64,000 bases of DNA from Ulva prolifera (taxonomy: Eukaryota > Chlorophyta > Ulvophyceae > Ulvales > Ulvaceae). The stretch is taken from assembly GCA_023078555.1 (NCBI GenBank), contig CM041198.1, forward strand, positions 4,974,354 to 5,038,353, in the 5' to 3' direction. Both the position numbers and the translations under genes were made by a program. The notes beneath the pieces were generated by a model. The model was not told the origin of the DNA, did not search any database, and saw nothing but the letters and a program-made list of their open reading frames with translations. This document shows, piece after piece, positions 28,027 through 39,404 of this stretch (positions are counted from its first letter, which is position 1; each line of letters starts with the position of its first letter).

Positions 28027-30903
28027 TCAAGGCATGCATGGAACGGCCCCAGACGACAACGCACCCTGTGCGGGGCACACTGCCCCCTGAAGCAAGCCGG
28101 GCTGGCAGGGTGCGTCTGCCTGTCCGCGCGCAGCACATGCAGCCTTCACAGCCGGGCGAGCCTCTGCTTCGGCACTTCCATTGTGCCGCATCGCCACCAT
28201 CGGTGGATCCGGCCGCACATGCTCTGACACCGCGGCCGCACCGTCGCATGGCAGAGCTGCGGTGGAGCCCGCCCGTACCGTGACACCGTCCGGGCCGGCC
28301 TCCCGAGATGCATCCCCAGCCGCATGCTCCGCGGCTGTGGCTACCGATGGCACAGCCATTGCAGCTGGCGCCGCCACGGCCGTTGCGGCATTGGCCGCAG
28401 CAGCCGCTACAGGGGGCGGGGGGGCAGCGGCCGTTACAGGGAGCGGGGGCGCATCGGGCGCGCCGCATGCAGTGTCAGGTGCTGCTGGGACGGCCGCCTC
28501 CCCTGCAGTGCCGCCCCCCTGCCCCTCTTCTGTTGACGCCTGCGCAACTGTCAGCGCCTGGGCAGCGGCACCATGAGTAACCGGCACCGTTGGAATGGCC
28601 TCCGCTGGCGGCGGCGCGGCAGCGGCACAGTGGTGCATGGCGGCCACCGCCGCCGCAGCCTGCTCGAGCGTGCCCTTCATCTGCTGCTGCACATGCTTCG
28701 TGAGGGCCTTCTCAGGAGACTTTGTAAGCATCAGTGCCGCCCGCGCATCCACCTTTCGCCGCGAGTTCCTTACTCGCCATCGATTACACCGCATGTGCAC
28801 GTTGGTAAGCATGCTAGATCTATGGCTACCAGGGGCGCTTGCCCGGCTCCTGGCTTTCGAAAGCGCGCTAAACCGTGCCTGTCGCTGCCGCGCCACAGCT
28901 GCTGGCCCTTCCTCCGGGGAAGGCTCCAGCAAAGCCACTGCAGCGGAGCCATCACCGCGCCCCGCAAACTGTCCTGTGTCGTCGTCGGCTTGCTGAGCGG
29001 GCTGTTGTGAGTCATTAGAGCGCTGTGCTGAGTCATCACCACGTTGCGCGGGCTGTGCTGTGTCGTCCGGGCGCTGGTCTGTATCATCAGCGGCGCATTG
29101 CGCGAGCTGCACTACACTGCCGTCGGCTCGCTGCGCATGCTTCTCTGAGTCATTGGCGCACTGTGCTGAGTCATCGGCGCGTTGCGCGTTCTGTGCTGCG
29201 CCGCTGCCGCACTGTGCTGCCCCGGCGGCGCCCTGTTCTGCTCTGTCAGCGCGCTCTGCGTTCTGTGCTGCGCCGCTGCCACACTGTGCTGCCCCGGCGG
29301 CGCCCTGTTCTGCTCTGTCAGCGCGCTCTGCGTTCTGTGCTGCGCCGCTGCCGCACTGTGCTGCCCCGGCGGCGCCCTGTTCTGCTCTGTCGGCGCGCTC
29401 TGCATGCCATGCTGCGTTGCTGCTGCACTGTGCTGCCCCGGCGGCGCCCTCTTCTGCTCCGTCGACGCGCTCTGCATGCCATGCTGCGTCGCTGCCATGC
29501 TGCGCTGCCCCGTCGGCGCCCTCCGCTGCATCATCGGCACGATGCGCATTCCGTTCTGCGTCATCGGCTCCCCCCGCCACCCCCCCGCCGCTCTCGGCAT
29601 TCGCAGCCGCTGCGTCACTGTGCGGAGCGTGGCCGCACGCGCTCTCACCGCCACGAGGGCTCGCCGCTGCGCGCGCAGAGCTCCGCTGCCATCGGCTCTG
29701 ATCAGCCGGTGAGTCAGCACCACCTGGGGTCTGCTGCCTCGTGCTTTGATGCGACGGCGCGGCAGCACCAGCGAAAGGCAACACCACCCCCTCCGCGTGC
29801 TGCGGGCTACAGTCGCCCCGCGCTGCACCATCTGCCAACCCCCTGTCAGCCGCAGCAGCACAGCCCTCTCCGCCGCCGCGCACCGCCGCAGCAGATACGA
29901 CAGGCAGAGTCTGCAAGCAGTCAGCCTCGGCGGTGGACGTGCACTCCTTGTTGCACGTCTGCGGCGCATGCGTGACGGCAGAGCTGCTAGACGGCTCGCT
30001 GCAGTGGACTGCCGCGGCGTCGGGGCTGGTGGACGCTGCCGCCTTGGTGCGGCTGGCACCGCTGCTCTGCTGTGCCGTAGACGCAGTCCTGGGGCTCACG
30101 GTGGGAAGGGGGCTGCAGGCGGACGGAGGCGCTGGAGGGGTCGCCTCAGCTGCAGCTGACGCTGCGCGCAGCATGGACCGCTCCCCAGCAGCAGGCGCCT
30201 GCGACAACTCCACATGCATGCTGTTGTGCGAGAACGCCTGTGGCGGGAGGGGTGACATCTTCTGAGTTGCCGCGTCACACGTGGCCAAGGCCGCAGGGGT
30301 GCTACACCGGAGGCTGGGAAGGGGAGGGGGCTCAGCGGCAGTGGTCTCGGGGGTGGTCGAGGGCAATTCGGTGGCGTCGCCAGTGGCACAAGCCGTTGCG
30401 CCAGCGCAGGCAGAGGCGCGGCCTTGAAAGGTCGGGCGCACCGAGGTGCCGCTCGCGCAAGGTGGTGAGCCTTTAGCGGCTAGTGAGATGTGCTGGACTG
30501 GCACTGCTATGCTTGGTGTAGGTGTGCAATCCCGCACGCCTCCTGCTGGCGAAGATGCACGACAAAGTTGGACGCTACGAAGCACACGCGCCTTCTTCAC
30601 GAGCTGGAGGCAGGGGAGGGATGGTAGTATCCGTTTGAGGTGGTGTGGTCGCACTGATGTGTGGGATATTGACACCGGGATGGAACCCAGAAGCTTTCGC
30701 CGGCACGGGCGGGCGGGTGCCTGAAAAAACTGACCGCCCTCCTTCGACCCGAAGGCAGGTATAAGTCGCGCATTGGGCGACACAGGAGCTTCCCTGGGGT
30801 TCAACTTGCGCCTGATCAGCGGGTTGTGGTGGCCGCCAGGCGCGCTGCGGATGGCGACAGGTGAGCAGGCGCTTCCTTCCGGATTGGCCGCGCCGTTCGT
30901 CAT
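28027..30903 (-). CDS. large low-complexity protein, first segment, with 24-residue repeats
   Basis: An open stretch of about 958 codons from ATG 30903 on the minus strand; the frame upstream starts only with TTG. The N-terminus (residues 1-60) is not low-complexity and contains HHNPLIRRKLNPREAPVSPN. The middle is Ala/Ser/Pro-rich. Near residues 455-580 a 24-residue unit of the form ERADRAEQGAAGAAQCGSG plus AAQNA is repeated, then decays into Asp/Gln/Arg-rich copies. Around residues 690-770 there is a basic, ordered-looking block (MRCNRWRVRNSRRKVDARAA, then LTKSPEKALTKHVQQQMKGT). It may be the 5' part of a gene continuing through segments 2 and 3 to 23.9 kb. The function is unknown; the basic blocks suggest a nuclear or nucleic-acid-binding protein. 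Confidence 0.5.
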   Translation of the reverse strand: MTNGAANPEGSACSPVAIRSAPGGHHNPLIRRKLNPREAPVSPNARLIPAFGSKEGGQFFQAPARPCRRKLLGSIPVSISHTSVRPHHLKRILPSLPCLQLVKKARVLRSVQLCRASSPAGGVRDCTPTPSIAVPVQHISLAAKGSPPCASGTSVRPTFQGRASACAGATACATGDATELPSTTPETTAAEPPPLPSLRCSTPAALATCDAATQKMSPLPPQAFSHNSMHVELSQAPAAGERSMLRAASAAAEATPPAPPSACSPLPTVSPRTASTAQQSSGASRTKAAASTSPDAAAVHCSEPSSSSAVTHAPQTCNKECTSTAEADCLQTLPVVSAAAVRGGGEGCAAAADRGLADGAARGDCSPQHAEGVVLPFAGAAAPSHQSTRQQTPGGADSPADQSRWQRSSARAAASPRGGESACGHAPHSDAAAANAESGGGVAGGADDAERNAHRADDAAEGADGAAQHGSDAAWHAERVDGAEEGAAGAAQCSSNAAWHAERADRAEQGAAGAAQCGSGAAQNAERADRAEQGAAGAAQCGSGAAQNAERADRAEQGAAGAAQCGSGAAQNAQRADDSAQCANDSEKHAQRADGSVVQLAQCAADDTDQRPDDTAQPAQRGDDSAQRSNDSQQPAQQADDDTGQFAGRGDGSAAVALLEPSPEEGPAAVARQRQARFSALSKARSRASAPGSHRSSMLTNVHMRCNRWRVRNSRRKVDARAALMLTKSPEKALTKHVQQQMKGTLEQAAAAVAAMHHCAAAAPPPAEAIPTVPVTHGAAAQALTVAQASTEEGQGGGTAGEAAVPAAPDTACGAPDAPPLPVTAAAPPPPVAAAAANAATAVAAPAAMAVPSVATAAEHAAGDASREAGPDGVTVRAGSTAALPCDGAAAVSEHVRPDPPMVAMRHNGSAEAEARPAVKAACAARGQADAPCQPGLLQGAVCPAQGALSSGAVPCMP
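29160..29540. repeat. 72-bp tandem repeat inside the large minus-strand frame
   Basis: Near-perfect 72-bp units are visible at about 29180-29400, for example GCGCTCTGCG at 29251 and 29323. More diverged copies run to about 29540. The unit is a multiple of three and keeps the minus-strand frame open. Confidence 0.85.
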
Positions 30904-31290
30904 CGTCAAAACTGAACGCCCCGACGGCGCTGTGGGGCAGCCCAGTGACCTGCATGACGCTGTTGAGTGCGGCTTTGCTTCATTCGTTATGTATGCAAGA
31001 GCGCGCGGGACAGCTGCCTGGGAGAAATGTCATCTCCAGACGCGGTCATACACCACCGCTCGGGCAGCGCTGACCTTGCACTGAATGAGACTAAACCTTC
31101 TCACACCATAAATATTCAGGAAAAAACCGGCTGCACGGTGGAGCACACATGAAAATCAGGGCAGAGAGTGCGACGCTACCAAACGTTGTTACACGGGAAC
31201 CCCCCGGTAACCTCTCAAGTCACTGAAGAAGCTGATGCGAGCCTCGACCAAATTCCTGAGCGATTCTCTGTTTATGGCAATCAGCGTCCG

Positions 31291-31775
31291 CTATGGCGGA
31301 CGTATAGACCATTCCAACGGAGGAGACCGCTCCTGCGGCCGCTCAGTCATAAGCATACCCAGACTAGAAGACAGTAAGGCCACTAGATTAAGCAACATTG
31401 AAATAACACGACACCGCATCGCGCAGGACGTGGGCTCCAACGTAGAGCAGAGGTAGAACTGTGTGTGTATGAATGGCAGCCAGCGTGGCATCGTAGACGG
31501 AACGATGTCTTTAAGCATTTGCTGAATACGAGGAAAACACCTTTCCTGTGGCCTGATGACCTGCTTGAAGCGCACCAGCGTCACGCGCGGGCGGCGAGCC
31601 CTTGCTTCAGTGCCGCGAACACGAAGGAGCACAGCCAGACGACGCTCCCCTCCTTGTAGAAAATGTCAGGCACACCAAACATTAAAATAGGCGACAAACG
31701 GAACTGGAAAGGTCCGGCAAAGACGCGGATGGCCTGGTAGGAATTGGATGCAGAAGGCAACACAGGTCCAAACAC
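31291..31775 (-). pseudogene. possible broken membrane-protein frame
   Basis: Two overlapping minus-strand frames (31775-31581 and 31632-31291) each read like a natural, partly hydrophobic protein. The first holds PILMFGVPDIFYKEGSVVWL. The second holds MPRWLPFIHTQFYLCSTLEP followed by a hydrophobic run. A single frame change around 31600 would join them, which suggests a decayed gene or an unseen intron. The family is not recognised. The rest of 30904-32447 shows nothing I can support. Confidence 0.25.
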
Positions 31776-32447
31776 TGCAGAGCACGACGTAGACTACCGC
31801 GTCGTGCGAATCTGTTGAGATCGGCTCGCGGGTGGCATTTTAGTACTGGAACGCTGTGACATGGAACGCCCGCGAGTGGTTTTGCGATGTCCCCCCCCCG
31901 ACAAGTCGGCCTTCCAGACTGTGGCGTCCCCCGCTGAAGCCGAGCACCCACCCGTAGCGGGCTTGATGCGCACAACGCTCCACAGCTGGCATTCATTCAT
32001 GGCACAGACCTCCAGTCTTTGTTTTGTGGGTCTTTCACGGGCCCATCGCGGTGACTCATCACGTACTGGTACGTACGCGCTGGTGTTTCATCGCCATTGC
32101 TATCATGCCATGCAACTGCGATGTCTTTCCGGATGTGCGTTTAGCCGTTGGTTCTGCACACCACTGATGAGCTCCATTAAACCACTGTGCGTGTTGCTGT
32201 CGGCGCTCAGACGGGGTGTGTGACTTCTGTACGCTATGTCCAGGTTTGTGGGACCTGGAGTGTGGTGATCACACAATCGATGGCTCCAGCGCTGATTCAA
32301 AATAACGTTTGCACCACAAAAGCGCCCACTACTACCCACCAGCCATCACAAAACACAGGCACCCTGTAGCCAGACATATTTACTTGCCACGTACGTTCCC
32401 GTCCAGCTACAGCTAGGTGATCAAGATGACCAACAACAGGTCTTGCG

Positions 32448-32761
32448 TTACAAAAGAGTGAACGGGAGAAAACAAACACTGAAACCGAATCTCATCCGAA
32501 TCAACTGCAACATACACTCAACAGGTCATTCATCGGCGCGACCACGCGGATCTTCATCAGCCCGCTCGGTCCCCGCGAGCATACATGCATGAAATGCGAC
32601 GTCGTCAAATTTACATCGCCGCAGTGTCAGAGACACACGAATTTCCAGCTCATTCTAGGCATTTGCGGCGCCAGCCTTTCTTGCAATGTCGACATGTGAT
32701 CACTACTCTCCGACAGCACAGGGCAACCACTGTTTGTCTTCTACCGTTCACTCTTTTGTAA
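32448..32761. mobile_element. 314-bp inverted-repeat element (MITE-like)
   Basis: The two ends are inverted copies of a 34-bp sequence starting TTACAAAAGAGTGAACGG. They cover 32448-32481 and, inverted, 32728-32761, with about four mismatches. There is no coding capacity. I find no convincing target duplication: GCG is on the left and GCC on the right. The same terminal sequence recurs at 46754-46826, 49276 and 53756, so it is a dispersed family. Confidence 0.75.
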
Positions 32762-35724
32762 GCCTGTTGTACCGACAGCATAAAGCAGGCGCTGCACCGT
32801 GCATGATGCAGTGCGTTGTATGGCTCTGCACCAAGTACACATGCGCAGGCTGCTCTCGAGCTTGGTTGGGAGGAGTGATCGTGAATCGAGTCAAGCTTTA
32901 AATGAGTCGTGAACCCTCCACTTCGACCAATGTGAACATTTTCCTCCACTTTGAGCAGTGGCCTCCACTTTGACCACTGGAGCGCAATCGTCAAAACGGA
33001 AGGCAGCGTTCAAAGTGGTCATAGTGCAATGCAGTAGTCGAAATGGAGGGAAAAGGTAAGAATGGAGGGCACCAATGGTTTACGATCGTTGCAATGTGCA
33101 ACTATCTCAACCCGCTGCAACAGCATATGAGCATCCACTCATGGTAGGCTGATCTTCTGTAGATCACTTTGGTTTAGATATTCCTCAGCAGTGCGGTTGA
33201 GGGGCATGGACCAAGGTTCCAGCGCAATCCTAAAACACTCCTCGCCAGCGACTACCATCAGCACTGTCTCGTAGTTTAGAAGTGTTCTTTTCCATACTGG
33301 GGCTGACGACCACTCTAGCCACAGGACGCGCCGAGATAAAGGGATCATGGGAAAGTCAAAAGGAGAGCCTGAGCAGACAGGAGCATAGACTACCGGACAC
33401 TAATGGTCGAATGTGGAGGCGGCAGGTCTCATCTGCGATCTGTGGAAGTTGCATTCTAGGCTTTCGAGAATTCAGAAGTGCAATGCAGAAGAGTCACCGT
33501 GCCTGAAATAACACAAAAAAGGAGTATGTCTCGAAAGATCTCCCACAAAAACAGTCACAATGTACCTGTGCCACACACACGCACGTGCCCGCCGTCAGGT
33601 TTGTGCCGGGCCACGCGGCGCCAGCGATTGGCCGGCCTGCCCTGCTCCTTCAAAATCAGGTCATGCATGCAGCCAAACACTCACTGCCAAAGTTGCAGTG
33701 CTGTGCAAGGCTGCCTACATGAAGAGCATGATCATGTTTGGATGACCCTCGAGACTGATCTCCCCGGGTGGCCACAACGGGCCGTAGACAACAATGCCTC
33801 ATGCACGGAGCATGGATGAGCCCACTGTCGCATAGATATATGTTAAAACGTCTTGCACGTGTAAGCTCCCACACCGGATTAGCTATTGGATAGATAAATT
33901 CGCTTACCCTGACAAATTCATCCACATAGATCTGTCCAGAGTTCCACACGCACCCACACGAACGCACACAAACACACAATATTCTTTCAATCCATTACTC
34001 ACAAAGGCTGTGTACGAGCTTTGAATCTGTTCTTTCTGCTCTACGTCTTTTGGAGCTCTCTGTGTTGAAAGTGCCGCCTAGCGCTTGATGCAAGCGCACG
34101 CTGATTCTTGACGCAGAGTACGAAGTTTGAAAATTACTAGCCCGCGGTGCAGGGAGGTCGTTTTCAAGCGCTTCATATACAATGTACAAGTCCATGGCGC
34201 ATACCTCAGTCAAAGTGTGACCATACAAGAGAACTCATCCCTCCAGATTCTCTTCATGTCAATTAAAGTTAGCATGGATTTACTTGGCTGTATCCGTACG
34301 AGGCCATTCTCACAACCAACGAAATGGGACCACATGCCGTCATGTGTTGAGAACTTACGCACATACTGAGCTTTTCACCCACCTGAAAGTTTGGCATGAA
34401 CCTTCCTGTCGTGGTTGCTTCCGCACAGCCCCAATTGTTGACTCTTCATAAACTCAAATGCCATGTGGCCCACTTGACCCTAACATCGCTCCCCGCTCAA
34501 AGTTCTCAAGATCTTGAACATGATCATTGCATCGCACTGATGCCGTTCCATCATGTACATATGCCATGGCTGGGCCACAAAGTCATCAATTGAGTGACGG
34601 CGTCTTCTGAGAGTGCGCACCGCACCCTCAGTACTAGACAATAGCTCTTTTGCCACAATGCTTAATGGTAGGAAGGACATAGACTGTATGCGTATGGCCA
34701 TACCGTATGTTCATACGCATATGGGCATACGCGTATGCTCATCGAGTTTTCATACGTCCCATACTGCTCCCATGGCCATACGTCACATACGGCAGGTCTG
34801 GACGCTGGCCAATGACGCTAGTGGATACCTCTGCGAGGCGTTGTAACTGAAGCAGGTATGGCTCAAAATGATGCACGTGCATGTGTGTTGCAATACACTG
34901 TGAGCTGAGATATGCATGAGAATAATAATACAGGAGCACATTGTGTACTGTACACTAGGCCTAGGTGCCGTGCACGATAGAGCACCAACCAGTGAGGGAA
35001 TGGTGCACGCGTGCAACCACTGTTGGAAGTGAGAGGATGCTGTGGTGGAACTGAGTTCCACAGAACAATAGGTTCCTGTGGGCTCTGGTATGCGTGGAAA
35101 CACTATATATAGAGCAGTACATTCTCCGGGAGACATTTTGTCTAAGCAGAGGAATGCACAAGTATGCACCTATAGCCACGCCAGCCCAACTTTGGTTTAT
35201 AGTGTTGTTGTCATTGTGAGCAGATCTAGAACACTCTGGGAGGGGGTCATGCACTCCTGCTACGAAGTGGCCCCACTGTGAACGCGAATCTAAAAGGCCG
35301 AGTTTCCACAGTTGGGGAGAACTTCGAGTATTGTGGCCAATGTCTGGGGACTCGTACGGAGCGATCTCAGCGCCGGGGACTCTTCCCATCACATGCCCCC
35401 CAACCGGCAAATAACGGCTATTCTCCCCAAACGTCAGCAATCGCTGAGCTTTTCCCGCCCAAACGCACGTCATTAACAGTGCAGTGACAATATAGAAAAC
35501 TCACTATCATAGTGTATATTGTTGACGATTACACTGTTGCGACTTCTGTGGGTGGGGTGGGCATAGTCAATGTTCAGCGGGCTTTGACCATTTCTTTAGA
35601 CATGAATTCGCGCACACACCTTGGGACAACAGAAACTCGAGGATGGTATTGAGGATGTCTCAGGAGCCTGTAGGAGCCTGTAGCTATGAAGCAACACTTC
35701 ACTAGTGAAATGTGAGCCTGTGTA
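32762..35724. other. non-coding stretch with small palindromes
   Basis: No supported gene. Inverted short copies of CCACTTTGACCACTGG occur at 32955-33030. A cluster of CATACG/CGTATG palindromes lies at 34683-34790, including GTATGGCCATAC and GCATACGCGTATGC. Confidence 0.45.
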
Positions 35725-37636
35725 CGGAACATCGCATACATAGTGCACGACATAGGGCCCGCCATAGTGCACGGACACAGAACAGCGCCTACATAGTGCA
35801 CGACATAGTGCCCGCCATAGTGCACGGACACGGAATAGTGCCTACATAGTGCCCGACATAGTGCACGGACACAAAACAACGCCTACATATTGCACGTCAT
35901 AGTGCCCGCCATTGTGCACGGACACATAACAGTGCCTACATAGTGCCCGACATAGTGCATGACATAGTGCACGGACACGGAACATAGCCTACATAGTGCA
36001 CGCCATAGTGCCCGCCATAGTGCACGGACATGGAACATCGACTACAGAGTGCACGACATAGTGCCCGCCATAGTGCACGGACACGGAATAGTGCCTACAT
36101 ATTGCACGTCATAGTGCCCGCCATTGTGCACGGACACATAACAGTGCCTACATAGTGCCCGACATAGTGCACGACACAGTGCACGGACACAGAACATCGC
36201 CTACATACTGCACGACATAGTACACGGACATGGGTCAGTGCCTACATAGTGCCCGACATAGTGCCCGACATAGTGCACGGACACGGAATAGTGCCTACAT
36301 AGTGCCCGACATAGTGCACGGACACGGAACAACGCCTACATATTGCACGACATAGTGCCTGCCATTGTGCACGGACATGGAACAGTGCCAACATAGTGCA
36401 CGACATAGTGCCCGACATAGTGCACGGACACAGTGCACGGACACGGAACATCGCCTACATACTGCACGACATAGTACACGGACATGGAACATAGCCTACA
36501 TAGTGCCCGACATAGTGCACGGACACAGAACAACGCCTACATATTGCACGTCATAGTGCCCGCCATTGTGCACGGACACATAACAGTGCCTACATAGTGC
36601 CCGACATAGTGCATGACATAGTGCACGGACACGGAACATAGCCTACATAGTGCACGCCATAGTGCCCGCCATAGTGCACGGACATGGAACATCGACTACA
36701 GAGTGCACGACATAGTGCCCGCCATAGTGCACGGACACGGAATAGTGCCTACATAGTGCCCGACATAGTGCACGACACAGTGCACGGACACTGAACATCG
36801 CCTACATACTGCACGACATAGTACACGGACATGGGTCAGTGCCTACATAGTGCCCGGCATAGTGCCCGACACAGTGCACGGACAGGGAATAGTGCCTACA
36901 TAGTGCCCGACATAGTGCACGGACACGGAACAACGCCTACATATTGCACGACATAGTGCCTGCCATTGTGCACGGACATGGAACAGTGCCAACATAGTGA
37001 ACGACATAGTGCACGCCATCGTGCACGGACATGGAACATCGCCGACATAGTGCACGACATAGTGCCCGCCATAGTGCACGGACACAGAACAGCGCCTACA
37101 TAGTGCACGACATAGTGCACGACACAGTGCACGGACACTGAACATCGCCTACATACTGCACGACATAGTACACGGACATGGGTCAGTGCCTACATAGTGC
37201 CCGACATAGTGCACGGACACGGAACAACGCCTACATATTGCACGACATAGTGCCTGCCATTGTGCACGGACATGGAACAGTGCCAACATAGTGCACGACA
37301 TAGTGCACGCCATCGTGCACGGACATGGAACATCGCCTACATAGTGCACGACATAGTGCCCGCCATAGTGCACGGACACAGAACAGCACCTACATAGTGC
37401 ACGACATAGTGCACGACACAGTGCACGGACACTGAACATCGCCTACATACTGCACGACATAGTACACGGACATGGGTCAGTGCCTACATAGTGCCCGACA
37501 TAGTGCCCGACATAGTGCACGGACACGGAATAGTGCCTACATAGTGCCCGACATAGTGCACGGACACGGAACAACGCCTACATATTGCACGACATAGTGC
37601 CTGCCATTGTGCACGGACATGGAACAGTGCCAACAT
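35725..37636. repeat. 41/53-bp satellite, left part
   Basis: A long head-to-tail array built from a 12-bp module (CATAGTGCACGA, CATAGTGCCCGC and variants). Modules are grouped into units of 41 bp (two modules) or 53 bp (three modules), each carrying GCCTACATAGTGC and CACGGACAC or CACGGACATGGAAC. Because 41 and 53 are not multiples of three, the spurious open frames cycle through one another. The array is interrupted at 37636 by the chromovirus and resumes at 47622. Confidence 0.95.
37632..37636. other. target-site duplication, left (AACAT)
   Basis: AACAT before the left LTR equals 47622-47626 after the right LTR. Joining the flanks restores a normal satellite unit, GTGCCAACATAGTGCACGAC. Confidence 0.9.
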
Positions 37637-38492
37637 TGTAGAGGTCTCTGAGTCGCCGGGGCGGAACGGACCTACGGTGCTGCGCGAGGACAGCTGAATA
37701 AAATGGGCTAAACGCCGCAGCACGAAGGCTGTACAGGCAGACAGAAATAGAACAGACAGATGCGAAAAGAGGCAAGAATTCAATACAATGTGATGCACGA
37801 ATGGGTGGCGCCCCAGCCAGATCACTGTTAAAACGTCTCTGGTCCCAGCAAGCGCTCGGTATAAATACCGATGGTGTGTGCGCCCAGGTCGATCCCCCTG
37901 TCAGAGCTGGCCTCGCCGGATCGCGCAGAGCGCAGACCCAAGATCCCGAGTAACTGCGGGAGAAAGTGAACATGTGGCCTTCGGAGCCTGAAGGCTGATC
38001 GCACACTGATTTCGTGTTCGATGTGGGTGCCGTGCCTGCTAACAGCGGGCATGCATGCGAAGCCCCAAGGCTGCCGCGTAACATGCGTGAGTTCGCAAAT
38101 AAACATGGGAGGTCTGCATGCGACCCGGTCTGTAAGATACCAGTCTAGCTTGGGTAGGACATGACCGCTAATGCGCTGGTCCAGGTAATCCGATATAATA
38201 CAGTGCCAACTAAGCATGGCTGCGTAAGCTGGCCGAGTTGGTGCACTCGTAGCCACGTCCAGTAAGGTGTCTGGCATACACGTATCATTGTGATTCGAGT
38301 GTACAGGACGCATTACATAAATTGCGTGCACATATGTGCATAATAATAATTAACGTGGTATATAATGTATAAGTGGCGTTGTACAGACGCCAGTCCAAGT
38401 TATGAGGACACATGTTGTGGTCTGCGCTGCAGCCTTAGGTGTCTATAGGTGTGCCGCGCCAGCATGCGCCTAGTGAGATGTATCTCACAACA
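37637..38492 (-). repeat. 3' LTR of the chromovirus (856 bp)
   Basis: In element orientation it starts TGTTGTGAGATACATCTC at 38492 and ends CTCTACA at 37637. It lacks the 93-bp insertion found in the other LTR, so it shows the original LTR length. Confidence 0.95.
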
Positions 38493-38505
38493 CCTCCCCC
38501 CTTAA
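38493..38505 (-). promoter_or_regulatory. polypurine tract
   Basis: TTAAGGGGGGAGG on the minus strand lies directly before the 3' LTR. It is the expected primer for plus-strand DNA synthesis and fixes the orientation of the element. Confidence 0.9.
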
Positions 38506-39404
38506 CAGAGGAGCGAAGCTCCACAAGCGAAGCACAGAGATGCTGGCGAGACCACACACGAAGAAGGCATCACAATAGATGGCAAGTGAACCTAAAAATG
38601 ACGCGAAGGGCAAAGCCTGCGGAGCAGGGACGACGTCGGGGCTTTGCAACAAGCGCCGGCGCCGTGACTGCCTTGCAAATAAGTTACATCATGTCCGAGA
38701 AGGCCACGATCAAGTCATCTAAGTAGTGGCCCAAAACATGGCCATGAGAATGCGTGGCAAATTCTATAAAGTCATGCAGCGTGCGCTCACGAATGCGAGC
38801 AGCCATCACCACCGTGCGCTCGGCACTAACAATGCCGCGAAGACGGCGCTTAAATTCGTCGACGCTGCCCGGCGGCCGCGGAAATATGGAGGTCGTCCTT
38901 CATAATTCTGTCAATGTTGACCAGGAGCCTTTTAAGCCTGCCGTCCGCCAGCGCGGAGTCTCCGGGTACGTCGGGCAAGGAAGCCACTGCACAACGGCAT
39001 AAGTAAGCGATGAGGCGCCACAATATAGGCGTTCCGAGGTAATCGCGCACCGAGCAAGAACACCCCGATGCAGCGCCAAATAAAGTGAACAACCCCATAA
39101 AGACCTGTAGAAAAAAATAAGAATAACGGTACACTCAAGGCAGGTAAGGTACGAGTCGCTGCCGTGCTGGGGCTCCACCCAGTGAATGCCCGTGCCCAGC
39201 ATGACGAGTGCTGTGGGGGTGGCAGTGCTGGTTCCTATGTGATCATGCACATGGACCTAAGACCGACAAGTGTCGGCAGAGCGGGCAGGATACGGTCAAG
39301 CAATACCTGCGTCGATCCCAACTCCTGACGACCGTGTAAATGCCCTGTAAGTGCTATCATGAATCCAGGCGTCCCCTTCAACACATAGCGGGCGCAGCGA
39401 AGAC
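38506..39404 (-). other. chromovirus region between pol and 3' LTR
   Basis: About 900 bp without a clear gene. On the minus strand a frame from about 39134 to 38850 has a hydrophobic start (FFLQVFMGLFTLFGAAS) and then LLVNIDRIMKDDLHISAA. It has no ATG, and a longer frame overlaps it. It could be a relict 3' ORF or chance. Confidence 0.35.

Noticed and set aside
26202-29975. Long plus-strand frames (up to 357 codons) opposite the large minus-strand protein
   Set aside because: Gly/Arg/Cys-rich mirror of GC-rich minus-strand frames; the minus-strand frames are far longer and contain the organised motifs.
35574-37439. Many minus-strand frames of 60-110 codons with Cys/Arg/Val-rich repeats
   Set aside because: They are translations of the 41/53-bp satellite; the period is not a multiple of three and the same peptide pattern appears in every frame.
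35725-37636. CRISPR array
   Set aside because: The units are contiguous tandem repeats without unique spacers, in a eukaryotic genome with introns.
37828-38331. 167-codon minus frame, duplicated at 46957-47460
   Set aside because: Lies wholly inside the chromovirus LTRs, so its duplication reflects the LTR pair, not a gene family.
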